This document shows positions 9,634 to 19,079 of a stretch of 64,000 nt of DNA, piece by piece. The position numbers were made by a program, and so were the translations under genes. The DNA comes from an uncultured Sphingomonadales bacterium (GTDB taxonomy: Bacteria; Pseudomonadota; Alphaproteobacteria; Sphingomonadales; Sphingomonadaceae): positions 44,970-108,969 of the forward strand of contig CALCBC010000010.1 in NCBI GenBank assembly GCA_937898525.1. Reading direction: 5' to 3'. Position 1 is the stretch's first letter. Each line of letters begins with the position of its first letter. The notes under the pieces are model-generated. The model was not told the DNA's origin and did not search any database. It saw only the letters and a list, made by a program, of their open reading frames with translations.

Positions 9634-11043
9634 TCAGGCGCTGTAGTACATGTCGAACTCGACCGGGCTCGGAGTCGTCTCGAACCGGCTGACTTCTTCC
9701 CACTTGAGCTCGCAGTAGGCGTCGATCTGCTCCTTCGAGAACACGTCGCCCTTGAGCAGGAACTCGTGGTCGGCCTGCAGCGATTCGAGCGCCTCGCGCA
9801 GGCTGCCGCACACCGTCGGAACCTCGGCGAGCTCTGCCGGCGGCAGGTCGTAGAGGTTCTTGTCCATCGCTTCACCCGGGTGGAGCTTGTTCTGGATCCC
9901 GTCGAGACCGGCCATCAGCAGCGCCGAGTAGGCGAGGTAGGGGTTGGCCATCGCGTCGGGGAAGCGGAACTCGACGCGCTTCGCCTTCTCGCCCGACCCG
10001 TACGGGATGCGGCACGAGGCCGAGCGGTTGCGGGCCGAGTAGGCGAGCAGCACCGGCGCCTCGAAGCCTGGCACCAGCCGCTTGTAGCTGTTGGTGGTCG
10101 GGTTGGTGAACGCGTTGAGCGCCTTGGCGTGCTTGATCACGCCCCCGATGTAGTAGAGGCAGGTGTCCGACAGGCCCGCATAGCCGTTGCCGGCGAACAG
10201 CGGCTTGCCGTCCTTCCACAGCGACATGTGCGTGTGCATGCCGCTGCCGTTATCGTCCTTGATCGGCTTGGGCATGAATGTCGCGGTCTTGCCGTAGGCC
10301 TGCGCGACCATGTGCACGACGTACTTGTAGATCTGCATGCGGTCGGCGGTCTCGACCAGCGTGCCGAAGGTCAGGCCGAGCTCGTGCTGCGCGGCAGCCA
10401 CCTCGTGGTGGTGCTTGTCGCACGGTAGGCCCATCTGCAGCATGGTCGAGACCATCTCGCCACGGATGTCCTGCGCGCTGTCGACCGGAGCGACCGGGAA
10501 GTAGCCGCCCTTGGCGCGCGGCCGGTGGGCAAGGTTGCCGCCCTCGAGCTCGGAGCCGGTGTTGGTCGGCAGTTCGACGTCGTCGATCTGGTAGCCCGAG
10601 CCGGCATAGCCGTCCTCGAAGCGGACGTCGTCGAACATGAAGAACTCGGCCTCGGGGCCGACGTAGACCGTGTCGCCGATGCCGGTCGACTTGAGATAGG
10701 CCTCGGCGCGCTTCGCGGTCGAGCGCGGGTCACGCCCGTAGAGCTCGCCGGTCGACGGCTCGACGATGTCGCAGTTGATGATCATCATCGGCGTGGCGCT
10801 GAAGGGATCGATCCACACTGCGTCGAGGTCCGGCTTGAGGATCATGTCGGACTCGTTGATCGTCTTCCAGCCGGCGATCGACGAGCCGTCGAACATCAGG
10901 CCTTCCTCGAGCGTGTCCTCGTCGATGACCTTCGAGACCATCGACAGGTGCTGCCACTTGCCCTTGGGATCGGTGAAGCGAAGATCGACCCACTCGATCT
11001 CCTCTTCCTTGATCCGCTTCACGATGTCCGCTGCACTGGCCAT
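9634..11043 (-). CDS. glnA: type I glutamine synthetase
   Basis: Cytoplasmic dodecameric enzyme making glutamine from glutamate, ammonia and ATP; the main ammonium-assimilation step. 469 aa, standard GSI-beta length. Visible motifs are the beta-grasp [10 protein letters not shown] (50-59), the metal/glutamate site [10 protein letters not shown] (129-138), the histidine-rich [10 protein letters not shown], the ATP signature [27 protein letters not shown], and the adenylylation tyrosine in KNLYDLPP (Tyr398). The tyrosine means activity can be tuned by GlnE. A GGAAGGA Shine-Dalgarno precedes the ATG. It sits just downstream of glnB and ends at a strong terminator. Confidence 0.98.
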   Translation of the reverse strand: MASAADIVKRIKEEEIEWVDLRFTDPKGKWQHLSMVSKVIDEDTLEEGLMFDGSSIAGWKTINESDMILKPDLDAVWIDPFSATPMMIINCDIVEPSTGELYGRDPRSTAKRAEAYLKSTGIGDTVYVGPEAEFFMFDDVRFEDGYAGSGYQIDDVELPTNTGSELEGGNLAHRPRAKGGYFPVAPVDSAQDIRGEMVSTMLQMGLPCDKHHHEVAAAQHELGLTFGTLVETADRMQIYKYVVHMVAQAYGKTATFMPKPIKDDNGSGMHTHMSLWKDGKPLFAGNGYAGLSDTCLYYIGGVIKHAKALNAFTNPTTNSYKRLVPGFEAPVLLAYSARNRSASCRIPYGSGEKAKRVEFRFPDAMANPYLAYSALLMAGLDGIQNKLHPGEAMDKNLYDLPPAELAEVPTVCGSLREALESLQADHEFLLKGDVFSKEQIDAYCELKWEEVSRFETTPSPVEFDMYYSA

Positions 11044-11062
11044 GGTTTTCCTTCCTGGACTT

Positions 11063-11199
11063 GTCCCCTCCCGTCCAGGGTGGGGCTAATTGAATGGTCC
11101 CTCCGACGCGGAGGGGTAAGCGTAAGCAACCGGGAAGCGGGCGTCGGCCTGCCCCCGTCCCCTCCCGTCTTCCCCGCGAGTGCGGTGAGCACGGGAGGG
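11063..11199 (-). repeat. GC-rich hairpins and 12-bp repeat in the glnB-glnA intergenic region
   Basis: The 164-nt spacer between glnB and glnA holds GTCCCCTCCCGT twice (11063-11074 and 11157-11168). The second copy can pair with ACGGGAGGG at 11191-11199, giving a 9-bp perfect stem with a 22-nt loop. A separate CCCTCC/GGAGGG hairpin with a 5-nt loop lies at 11099-11115. On the glnBA transcript these could act as processing, attenuation or stability elements. No uridine run follows any of them, so they do not look like intrinsic terminators. Confidence 0.5.
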
Positions 11200-11207
11200 C
11201 GAAAAAC

Positions 11208-11789
<582 letters not shown>

Positions 11790-12719
11790 TCACAGACGAA
11801 GGCCGGCGGTCTCGTCGAGCCCTGCCATCAGGTTGAGCGACTGCACTGCCGCGCCGCTGGCGCCCTTGCCGAGATTGTCGAGCACGGCGACGAGGCGCGC
11901 CTGCGTGCCATCGGGCGAAGCGAAGACGTAGAGCTCCATCGCGTCGTTCGGCTCCGCCGAACGCCGCAGCAACAGCTCGCCGTCGCTTGGCGTCGCGCCC
12001 ATCCGCACCACGCGGCCCGCGCCGTAGAACGCGGCGAGCCACTCGCGCATGGCCTCGGGTGTGCCGGCGCCGGGCATCGCGGCAAGCGGCAAGGGCACCT
12101 CGACCACCATCCCGCGGTGCGCGGGGATCACGGCCGGGGCGAACAGCGGGGCACGCGACAGCCCGCAGCGGTGTTGCATCTCGGGGACATGCTTGTGCCC
12201 GAGCGCCAGCGCATAGCCGCGCCATGCGATGTCGGCATCTCCCTCGAAACGTGCGATCAGCGACTTGCCGCCGCCCGAGTAGCCCGAGACGGCGTTGCAG
12301 GTGTAGGGCCAGTCGACCGGGAGCAGTCCGGCGCGCACCAAGGGGGCGAGGAGCGCGATGAACCCCGTCGAATAGCATCCGGGGTTTGACACGCGCTGCG
12401 CCTCGGCCACGACTGTGTGACCGACGACCTCGGGAAAGCCGTAGACCCATCCCGGTGCCACGCGGTGCGCGGTCGAGGCGTCGATGACCCGCACCTTGCT
12501 TTCCGGATCGATCAGCGCCACCGCCTCACGCGCCGCATCGTCGGGCAGGCACAGGATAGCGAAGTCGGCGTCGTTGAGCGCCTCGCGCCGGGCTGCGGGA
12601 TCCTTGCGGCGCGCCTCGTCGAGCGTCACCAGCGCAAACTCGGGCCGTCCGGCAAGCCGATCGGCGATCTCGAGTCCGGTCGTCCCGGCGGCGCCGTCGA
12701 TGAAGACCGTGTGTACCAT
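11790..12719 (-). CDS. argC: N-acetyl-gamma-glutamyl-phosphate reductase (type 2)
   Basis: NADP-dependent reduction of N-acetylglutamyl phosphate to the semialdehyde, third step of arginine synthesis, in the cytoplasm. 309 aa from ATG 12719, the short type-2 form. The N-terminal nucleotide-binding stretch is FIDGAAGTTGLEIADRL, the catalytic cysteine is in RVSNPGCYSTGF (Cys115), and the substrate region contains YSGGGKSLI and the conserved GHKHVPEM. The start overlaps the stop of the upstream SH3-protein gene (TGATG), so the two are probably translated together. Confidence 0.93.
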   Translation of the reverse strand: MVHTVFIDGAAGTTGLEIADRLAGRPEFALVTLDEARRKDPAARREALNDADFAILCLPDDAAREAVALIDPESKVRVIDASTAHRVAPGWVYGFPEVVGHTVVAEAQRVSNPGCYSTGFIALLAPLVRAGLLPVDWPYTCNAVSGYSGGGKSLIARFEGDADIAWRGYALALGHKHVPEMQHRCGLSRAPLFAPAVIPAHRGMVVEVPLPLAAMPGAGTPEAMREWLAAFYGAGRVVRMGATPSDGELLLRRSAEPNDAMELYVFASPDGTQARLVAVLDNLGKGASGAAVQSLNLMAGLDETAGLRL

Positions 12720-13123
12720 CAGAGCAGTGCCTCGAGCCGGTCGAGGTGGACATAGCCGACCGGGCCGCCGAGACCCAGGCATCCCCAAGCCCAGCCCCCG
12801 GTGATGTCGAGCACCTCGAAGCTGTCGCCTTCCATCAGGGAGCAGATCTCTTCGGCGCCTTCCGCGGGCGCCGCGAACAGCGTGGCGCCGCCCGGCATCA
12901 CGGTGCGCGGTTGCGGCACGGCGTAGTGTGGGACGAAGTATTTCCCGGCGAGGCCGATGTGCGCGAGGTCCCCGCGCAGCGGCTCTGTGCGCGGGTCCGC
13001 CCTGGGCGTGGGCCCGGTAAGCGCGAACGGCCCTTGCGGGGTGCTGTCGGGATGCTCTGCTATCGTTGGTACCTGCGGATTTCGTGCTGGCGCGCGATTA
13101 GACGCGGCGGCCCGGGGGAGCAA
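12719..13123 (-). CDS. SH3-domain protein of unknown function
   Basis: Small protein whose C-terminal half looks like a bacterial SH3 fold: RTVMPGGATLFAAPAEG, then EEICSLMEGDSFEVLDITGG, then WAWGCLGLGGPVGYVHLDRL. This is the pattern of SH3-type domains often found in envelope proteins. The only start codon in frame after the preceding aminopeptidase gene is TTG 13123 (134 aa); the N-terminal 60 residues are low-complexity, and no ribosome site or signal peptide is obvious. The start is therefore uncertain. It sits between leucyl aminopeptidase and argC on the same strand and overlaps argC by 1 nt. Confidence 0.6.
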   Translation of the reverse strand: MLPRAAASNRAPARNPQVPTIAEHPDSTPQGPFALTGPTPRADPRTEPLRGDLAHIGLAGKYFVPHYAVPQPRTVMPGGATLFAAPAEGAEEICSLMEGDSFEVLDITGGWAWGCLGLGGPVGYVHLDRLEALL

Positions 13124-13166
13124 GCGGTGGCGTGAAGCGATCGTTCCCGTGCGGCGACCAGTGCTC

Positions 13167-14546
13167 CTATCCGAATCGGTCGCGGAGCATGTGCCACGCG
13201 GCCCTGAGGCCGAGCGCATCGCCGCCTTTCGGCCGGCCCGGCCTGGCGTTTGGCCGCCACGCGAAAGTATCGAAGTGCGCCCAGTCGAGGCCTTCGCCGA
13301 CAAACTTGTCGAGGAACAGCCCGGCGACGCTGGCGCCGGCAAAGCCGTTGGCATGCGCATTGTTGGTGTCGGCGATGTCGGACTTGAGCCATTCGGCATA
13401 AGCCTCGGGCAGCGGCAGACGCCAGCATTCGTCGTCGTGCGCCTTGCCCGCGGCCAGGAGCGCCTCGGCGGTCTCGTCACGCCGCGCCATCAGCGCGGGC
13501 AGGTCCGGGCCGAGCGCGATCCTCGCGGCCCCGGTCAGCGTGGCGAAGTCGATGACCAGTTCGGGCTTTTCCTCGCTCGCGCGCGCGAGCGCGTCGGCCA
13601 GCACGAGCCGCCCCTCGGCATCGGTATTGCCGATTTCGACCGTCAGTCCCTTGCGGCTCCTGAGCACATCTCCCGGCCGGAACGCGTTGCCGGAGATCGC
13701 GTTCTCGACCGCTGGAACCAGGCAATGCAGCCGCACGCCGAGCCCTGCTCCCATGACGAGGCCGGCCAGCGCCAGCGCATGCGCGGCGCCGCCCATGTCC
13801 TTCTTCATCAGCAGCATGCCGGACGCCGGCTTGATGTCGAGGCCGCCGGAATCGAAGCAGACGCCCTTGCCGACGAGCGCAAGCACCGGCGCGTCCTCGT
13901 CTCCCCAGGTCAGGTGGATCAGCCGCGGCGCGTGGCTGCGCCCGGCAGCACGGCCCACGGCGTGGACGAGGGGATACTCGCGCTCGAGCGCTTCGCCTTT
14001 GGTCACCGAGAGTTTCGCTCCGTGCGCCTTGGCGAGCTTTTCGGCTTCGGCCTCGAGGGCAACCGGTCCCATGTCCTCGGCCGGCGTGTTGACGAGGTCC
14101 CGCACCCAGGCGACCGCACGCGCTTCGGCCAGCGCCGGCTCGATCGCTTTCGGCTCGCGAGTCAGCAGCACCCGCGGCCCTTGCGGTTCCTTCTCCTCGC
14201 GATAGCGAGTGAACCGGTATTGCGCGGTCTGCCATCCGTGCAGCGCGGCTCCCGGCGCGCCGTTCGCCAGGCGATAGGTCCCGGCCGGAAGCTCCTCGGC
14301 AAGCTTGGCCAGGCACCAGCTCGAAAGCGTCGCCGGATCCTTCACTCCACCCACGGCGAACCAGCCGTCGCCGTCGGGCACGATGGCCACCTGGTAGCCT
14401 CCGCCGGTGAACTTCTGCCCCGCGAGCGCGGCCCGTTGCGTCGCGCTGAGTCCCTGCGTGAACGCGGCGAAGCCGTCTTTGTTGACGAGGTGGATCGCGA
14501 TCGCTTCCTGGCCGCGGTCCGGCTGGATCAATTCGTGCCTGTTCAT
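13167..14546 (-). CDS. leucyl aminopeptidase family protein (M17)
   Basis: Cytosolic dinuclear-metal aminopeptidase that trims N-terminal residues from peptides. 459 aa from ATG 14546. Metal and catalytic residues are visible in LVGKGVCFDSGGLDIKP (Lys227, Asp232, Lys239), MKKDMGG (Asp250) and the family signature NTDAEGRLVL (307-316). The N-terminal domain is diverged, as is usual for proteobacterial M17 paralogues, so substrate range is unknown. It is the first gene of a minus-strand series continuing into the SH3 protein and argC, and diverges from a lipoprotein gene 45 nt away. Confidence 0.92.
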   Translation of the reverse strand: MNRHELIQPDRGQEAIAIHLVNKDGFAAFTQGLSATQRAALAGQKFTGGGYQVAIVPDGDGWFAVGGVKDPATLSSWCLAKLAEELPAGTYRLANGAPGAALHGWQTAQYRFTRYREEKEPQGPRVLLTREPKAIEPALAEARAVAWVRDLVNTPAEDMGPVALEAEAEKLAKAHGAKLSVTKGEALEREYPLVHAVGRAAGRSHAPRLIHLTWGDEDAPVLALVGKGVCFDSGGLDIKPASGMLLMKKDMGGAAHALALAGLVMGAGLGVRLHCLVPAVENAISGNAFRPGDVLRSRKGLTVEIGNTDAEGRLVLADALARASEEKPELVIDFATLTGAARIALGPDLPALMARRDETAEALLAAGKAHDDECWRLPLPEAYAEWLKSDIADTNNAHANGFAGASVAGLFLDKFVGEGLDWAHFDTFAWRPNARPGRPKGGDALGLRAAWHMLRDRFG

Positions 14547-14591
14547 GGATTGCCGCTTGCCCGTTCGCGCGCGTTTTGGGAAGGCGGGGCA

Positions 14592-15404
14592 ATGATGCGA
14601 TCGATCTGGGCCCTGGCCCTCGTGGGCACCCTGGCGGCCTGCAATCCGGACACGGCCGGTGACGCCACGGATCCGGCGGCGACGGCCGCCCCCTCTCCGA
14701 CTCCCACGGAGACCGAGACCGTGGAGAGCAGCGGTGCGCGCTCGGTTGCCGAGGAAACCGACGATTTCCTGTTCGAGTACAGCTATCCGGCCGAGGCGGG
14801 GCGTATCGTCGAACTGGCCTCGTTGCTCGACGTCGATCTCGCCGAACAGCGCGAGGACCTCGCCGCCGATGCGGCGGCCGCCCGCCGCGCCGCACGGGAC
14901 GAAGGGTTCCCGTACAACAAGTTCAGCTATTCGGCCGAATGGAAGGTTGTAAGCGACCTGCCGGGCTGGCTCAGCATGTCTGCCGAGGTCGCGACCTACA
15001 CCGGCGGCGCTCACGGGAACCAGACGATTCGCTCGCTGGTGTGGGACAAGGAGGCCGAGCGCTCGGTCGATGCGATAGCCCTGTTCACTTCCCCGGCCGC
15101 GCTGGGCGAGGCTCTCGGGGACCGCTTCTGCGACCGCCTCGACCAGGAGCGGGCCAAGCGTCGTGGCGCGCCGGTGCCCGAGGACTCCGACGACGAGTTC
15201 GACCAGTGCCCCGACATTTCCAAGCTCAAGGTGCTGGTCGGCTCGTCCAACCGCCGCACTTTCGACCGCCTGACGCTCTACGCCGGCCCGTACGTGGCCG
15301 GACCCTACGCCGAGGGCGCGTACGAAGTAAGCCTGCCGATCGACGACGCCGTACTCGCCGTGGTCAAGCCCGAATACCGCGAAGCCTTCAGCGCTCGCAA
15401 TTGA
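14592..15404 (+). CDS. lipoprotein with DUF3298/RsiV-like domain
   Basis: 270-aa predicted lipoprotein. Signal WALALVGTLAAC gives a lipobox with Cys17, followed by a Thr/Pro/Ala-rich linker and then a folded domain. That domain contains YNKFSYSAEWKVVSDLPGWL, TYTGGAHGNQ and DAIALFTSPAALGEAL, the pattern of the DUF4163/DUF3298 pair seen in RsiV and related periplasmic proteins. It ends in YEVSLPIDDAVLAVVKPEYR, also typical. A GGCGGGG lies just before ATG-ATG 14592. No enzymatic function is known for this fold; lysozyme binding is known only for RsiV itself. Confidence 0.75.
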   Translation: MMRSIWALALVGTLAACNPDTAGDATDPAATAAPSPTPTETETVESSGARSVAEETDDFLFEYSYPAEAGRIVELASLLDVDLAEQREDLAADAAAARRAARDEGFPYNKFSYSAEWKVVSDLPGWLSMSAEVATYTGGAHGNQTIRSLVWDKEAERSVDAIALFTSPAALGEALGDRFCDRLDQERAKRRGAPVPEDSDDEFDQCPDISKLKVLVGSSNRRTFDRLTLYAGPYVAGPYAEGAYEVSLPIDDAVLAVVKPEYREAFSARN

Positions 15405-15420
15405 GCACCTTTCCCCCTAC

Positions 15421-16257
15421 ATGGCGTCCATGACCGAGTACCAGCACGTCACCGCTGACATGTCCGTCTACCGCGACGGCACGATCAAGCTCCACGGTCC
15501 CGACGGATTCGAGGGCATGCGCAGGGCAGGCCGCCTGGCCGCCGAGATTCTCGACGCGATGGTCGACGTCGTCCGTCCGGGAGTCTCGACCGAAGAGATC
15601 GATCGGGTCGTGCGCGAGATGACGCTCGACGGCGGCGGGGTACCGGCGACGCTCGGCTACCGCGGCTACACGCATTCGTGCTGCATCTCGGTCAATCACG
15701 TCGTTTGTCACGGGATTCCCTCGTCGAAGACGCTGCGCGAGGGCGACATCGTCAACATCGACGTGACCCCGCTGCTCGACGGCTGGCACGGCGATTCGAG
15801 CCGCATGTACCTCGTCGGCGACGTCCCGCTCAAGGCTCGCCGGCTGGTCGAAGTGACCTACGAATGCCTGATGATCGGCGTCGCGCAGGCCAAGCCCGGC
15901 GCACGCCTCGGCGACATCGGCGCGGCTATCCAGGCCCATGCGGAGCAGTTCCGCTACGGCGTCGTTCGCGACTTCTGCGGGCATGGCCTCGGTCGCCTGT
16001 TCCACGATGCCCCCGAGGTGGTCCACGCGGCCCGGGCGGGCACCGGGCCCGAGCTTCGGCCCGGCATGTTCATGACGATCGAACCGATGATCAACCTCGG
16101 CAAGCCGGCGGTAAAGCTGCTCAGCGACGGCTGGACCGCGGTGACACGCGACAAGAGCCTGTCGGCGCAGTTCGAGCACTCGATCGGGATTACCGAGGAC
16201 GGCTGCGAAATCTTCACGCTGAGCCCCAAGGGGCTGCACAAGCCGCCTTACGCCTGA
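15421..16257 (+). CDS. map: type I methionine aminopeptidase
   Basis: Removes the initiator methionine from new proteins. 278 aa. The five metal ligands line up with the family: Asp114 and Asp125 (VNIDVTPLLDGWHGDSS), His188 (GHGLGRLFHDAP), Glu221 (TIEPMIN) and Glu252 (QFEHSI). The N-terminus is slightly longer than in E. coli; ATG 15430 (MTEYQH) is an alternative start. Only 16 nt separate it from the upstream lipoprotein gene. It is convergent with ccmB. Confidence 0.96.
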   Translation: MASMTEYQHVTADMSVYRDGTIKLHGPDGFEGMRRAGRLAAEILDAMVDVVRPGVSTEEIDRVVREMTLDGGGVPATLGYRGYTHSCCISVNHVVCHGIPSSKTLREGDIVNIDVTPLLDGWHGDSSRMYLVGDVPLKARRLVEVTYECLMIGVAQAKPGARLGDIGAAIQAHAEQFRYGVVRDFCGHGLGRLFHDAPEVVHAARAGTGPELRPGMFMTIEPMINLGKPAVKLLSDGWTAVTRDKSLSAQFEHSIGITEDGCEIFTLSPKGLHKPPYA

Positions 16258-16326
16258 GTACTAGCGGCAGGGTTGCGGCCCTTTCGATCCAGGATGAAGC
16301 GGGGCCGCCAGTCGCCGCGCACCAAT

Positions 16327-16986
16327 CTAATTCTCTCTCGCCGCCCGAATTGCAGCGCCCCCGGCGAACGGCGTGATCGCCACGAGCACCAGGCTGATCG
16401 CCGCCGCCAGTGCGATCCCGGCGTTGCCGCCGGTCGATAGCGCGCCCGCGCCGAAGATCAGCAGCGGCACGGCCAAGGGGATAAGCAGCAGTCCCGACAG
16501 CGCCGCCCCGCCGCGCAGCCCGACCGTCAGCGCCGCGATGATCAGGCCGATCGCGGCCAGTCCCGGGGTTCCCGCGAGCAAGCCGAGCTCGACGGTCCGC
16601 AGCGCCGCTGCGTCGAGCCCGAGCAGCATCGCGGCCGGTATCGCCGCAAGCATCAGCGGCGGCCCGAAGCTGAGCCAGTGTGCGATGAGGCGCACGGCGA
16701 TGGCCAACTCGTCGGCCACCCCACGCAGGTAGAGCTGGTCGAACACGCCGCGTTCGACGTCTCGCGCGAGGAGGCGGTCGAGCGGCAGGATCGAGGCGAG
16801 CAGCGCCGCGATCCACACGACGCCGCCGCCCGTGCGTGCAAGCAGCTCGGGCGCCGGGCCGACCGCGAACGGGTAGAGCATCGCCACCGCGATGAAGAAC
16901 AGCACCGGAAGCAGCGTCGCCCCTCGACCTGCACCGCCGAACATCAGTCCGAGATCGCGCCGGAGCAGCGCCGCGACGACGCTCAC
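16327..16986 (-). CDS. ccmB: heme exporter protein CcmB
   Basis: Membrane subunit of the CcmABCD ABC complex that releases holo-CcmE during cytochrome c maturation. 219 aa from a GTG at 16986 that overlaps the ccmA stop (GTGA); the frame is open upstream through ccmA but that is a shadow. Six hydrophobic segments are visible, starting near LLPVLFFIAVAMLYPFAVG. The conserved block RDVERGVFDQLYLRG lies between helices 2 and 3. The C-terminal half is very Ala/Leu/Gly-rich. The other ccm genes are not in the window. Confidence 0.92.
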   Translation of the reverse strand: MSVVAALLRRDLGLMFGGAGRGATLLPVLFFIAVAMLYPFAVGPAPELLARTGGGVVWIAALLASILPLDRLLARDVERGVFDQLYLRGVADELAIAVRLIAHWLSFGPPLMLAAIPAAMLLGLDAAALRTVELGLLAGTPGLAAIGLIIAALTVGLRGGAALSGLLLIPLAVPLLIFGAGALSTGGNAGIALAAAISLVLVAITPFAGGAAIRAAREN

Positions 16987-17567
16987 GGCGCGTAGTCCGC
17001 GAGTTCGAGCCGCCGCATCCCCGGCACGTCGAACGGTTGGTGCGAGGCGATCACGGCGATTCCGCCGCGGGAGACGTAGTCCGCGACCTGGCGCTGGAAG
17101 GCGGAGCCGGCCTGAGCGTCCAGTCCGTTGAGCGGTTCGTCGAGCAGCCACAGGCCTGCGCCCCGGGCATTCGATACGAGGATGGCGGCGCGCTTGCGCT
17201 GGCCGGTCGAGAGGAACCGCACGGGCACGTCGAGCAGCGTGTCGAGCCCTAGCGCGGCGCTCGCTTCGGCGTCGTAGCCAGTGCCGTCGATCCTCCGCCA
17301 GACGTCGAGCGCACGGCCGAGCGGCAGGTCGCCGTCGAGCGCCAGCCGCTCGTCGAGCAGCGCGACCTCGCCGGTCCTCTCGACCGTGCCTGCCCACGGC
17401 CGCAGCAGGCCTGCGAGGATCCGCAGAAGGCTCGACTTGCCGGTGCCATTGGGCCCTGCGACCTGCAGCGAGTCGCCCGGCTGCAGCGCGAACGACAGCC
17501 CGCGGAACAGCAGCCGTTCGCCGCGGCGGCAGGCGAGGTCCGTCGCGGAAAGGCTCGCGGGTTCCAT
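16983..17567 (-). CDS. ccmA: heme exporter ATP-binding protein CcmA
   Basis: Cytoplasmic ATPase of the cytochrome c maturation system I exporter, paired with CcmB. 194 aa from ATG 17567. Walker A is GPNGTGKSS (38-46), the ABC signature is LSTGQRKR (119-126) and Walker B is LWLLDEP (139-145), followed by the D-loop NGLD and switch histidine in IASHQPF. The size is normal for CcmA. It overlaps ccmB by 4 nt and is divergent from phhB. Confidence 0.95.
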   Translation of the reverse strand: MEPASLSATDLACRRGERLLFRGLSFALQPGDSLQVAGPNGTGKSSLLRILAGLLRPWAGTVERTGEVALLDERLALDGDLPLGRALDVWRRIDGTGYDAEASAALGLDTLLDVPVRFLSTGQRKRAAILVSNARGAGLWLLDEPLNGLDAQAGSAFQRQVADYVSRGGIAVIASHQPFDVPGMRRLELADYAP

Positions 17568-17629
17568 GGCGGCTCGGGTTAGGGCAGAAGACCGGGGCCG
17601 ACAAGCAAGGCGCAATCGAAGGAGGCGCG

Positions 17630-17923
17630 ATGACTGTCCCGCAATTGACGCCCGCCGAGCGCGCCGAGGCGCTCCGCGAGCTGCCCGAGTGGAACCTGCG
17701 CGACGACGCCAGTGCGATTTACCGCAGCTTCCGATTCGCCGACTTCAGCGAGGCTTTCGCCTTCATGACCCGCGTCGCCCTGCTGGCCGAGCGCGACAAT
17801 CACCACCCCGAGTGGTCGAACGTCTACAACCGGGTCGAGATCACGCTCACCACCCACGACGCGGGGGGCCTGTCGCGGCGCGACGTCAACATGGCCTGGG
17901 CGATCGATCGGCTGGTCGCATGA
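17630..17923 (+). CDS. phhB: pterin-4a-carbinolamine dehydratase
   Basis: Dehydrates 4a-hydroxytetrahydrobiopterin after aromatic amino acid hydroxylation. 97 aa. The family signature is complete: [19 protein letters not shown], then [17 protein letters not shown], with His58, His59 and His76 as the active-site histidines. A GGAGG sits 4 nt before ATG 17630. Its stop overlaps the next gene's ATG (ATGA). No phenylalanine hydroxylase gene is in view, so its partner enzyme must lie elsewhere. Confidence 0.95.
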   Translation: MTVPQLTPAERAEALRELPEWNLRDDASAIYRSFRFADFSEAFAFMTRVALLAERDNHHPEWSNVYNRVEITLTTHDAGGLSRRDVNMAWAIDRLVA

Positions 17924-19071
17924 GGGCCCCTCCCGCGCTTCTCGCCGCGGTCCTGCTAGCAGCGCCCGCCGTGGCGCAGGACAAGCCCGCGTGGGTCGGC
18001 GTCTGGGAAGGGCGCATCGGCAGCTATCCGGTCCGCGCCTGCTTCGACACCTGGGGCGAGGACGGGCCCGGACGCGGTTCGTATTACTATCGCTCGCGGC
18101 TCGAACCGCTCTCGCTTGTCGAGGAAGATGGCGGCCGCTGGACCGAGCACGCGCAGGGCAGCGACACCGGGGCGACATGGCAGTTCACCGAACGCTCGGC
18201 CGACCGGCTCCGCGGCACCTGGCGCCAGGGCGGACGCAGCCTTGCATTCGAGCTTAATCCGGTCGCCTGGACCGAAGGCGAGTGGGGCGGGCCGTGCGGT
18301 TCCGAAGCCTATTTCACCCCGCGCCTGCTGGGCCCCTTCGAGGTCCGCCAGCGGCCCGGGCAACTTGGCGACTTCGCTTACGAGTACCACACGCTGGTCC
18401 CGCCCGAGCACTTCCGCGAGGACGTGACGATCGAGACGTTCCAGTTCACGCCCGAGCAGCCAGGCGATCCGGAAATCCTCGCCGCGCTTCGCGGCAGGTT
18501 GCCGGCGGGCACGATGGCCGATCCGTTTGCCGACTGCCTCGCCGGGGCAATCTCGGTCCATGGCACCGACGGGTCGTATTTCGAATTTCTCGAACCGATC
18601 ATGGCCGCCCCTGCATTTCTTGGCGTACGCGAGAGTTCGGAAACCTATTGCGGCGGTGCGCATCCGAACGCCTACTACACGTTCCTGACGTTCGATCGGC
18701 AAAGCGGGGCCGCCGTCGAACTCTTCGACTGGCTCAGCGACGAAGCGCGCGAGCACCACACGTCATCGGTCGCCGGCGAGGACTACTTCACGGTCCGCCC
18801 GCCGCTGCGCGCGCTGATCGTCGCCCGCGAGCCGATCGACGAGCCCGAAGCGGTGGAGAGCGGGGTGTCGGCCTATCACGCCGAATGCGGCGACGTGATC
18901 GCCGACCAGGAGTTCTGGTCGCTCGGGCTCGACCGCGACGGCTTGTTGTTCGTGCCCAACGTGCCGCACGTCGCCGGCCCTTGCCGGGCGACGTTCCTGG
19001 TGCCGTGGGACGAGCTGGAACCGTTCCTCAGCGACGAGGGCAGGGCGGGGAGGACCCGGTTGCGCCGGTAG
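17920..19071 (+). CDS. secreted protein of unknown function with a DUF3298-like C-terminal region
   Basis: 383 aa starting in the phhB stop (ATGA). The signal peptide is [20 protein letters not shown], with cleavage expected near AQ/DK. The N-terminal domain has [19 protein letters not shown] and a [15 protein letters not shown] repeat-like lipocalin/beta-sandwich pattern. The C-terminal part carries [17 protein letters not shown], the GGAH motif seen in the lipoprotein at 14592-15404, followed by LFDWLSDEA and YFTVRPPL. It is probably periplasmic. The two DUF3298-like genes bracketing map-ccmAB-phhB may be distant paralogues; no function is known. Confidence 0.7.
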   Translation: MRAPPALLAAVLLAAPAVAQDKPAWVGVWEGRIGSYPVRACFDTWGEDGPGRGSYYYRSRLEPLSLVEEDGGRWTEHAQGSDTGATWQFTERSADRLRGTWRQGGRSLAFELNPVAWTEGEWGGPCGSEAYFTPRLLGPFEVRQRPGQLGDFAYEYHTLVPPEHFREDVTIETFQFTPEQPGDPEILAALRGRLPAGTMADPFADCLAGAISVHGTDGSYFEFLEPIMAAPAFLGVRESSETYCGGAHPNAYYTFLTFDRQSGAAVELFDWLSDEAREHHTSSVAGEDYFTVRPPLRALIVAREPIDEPEAVESGVSAYHAECGDVIADQEFWSLGLDRDGLLFVPNVPHVAGPCRATFLVPWDELEPFLSDEGRAGRTRLRR

Positions 19072-19079
19072 GCGCCTCC

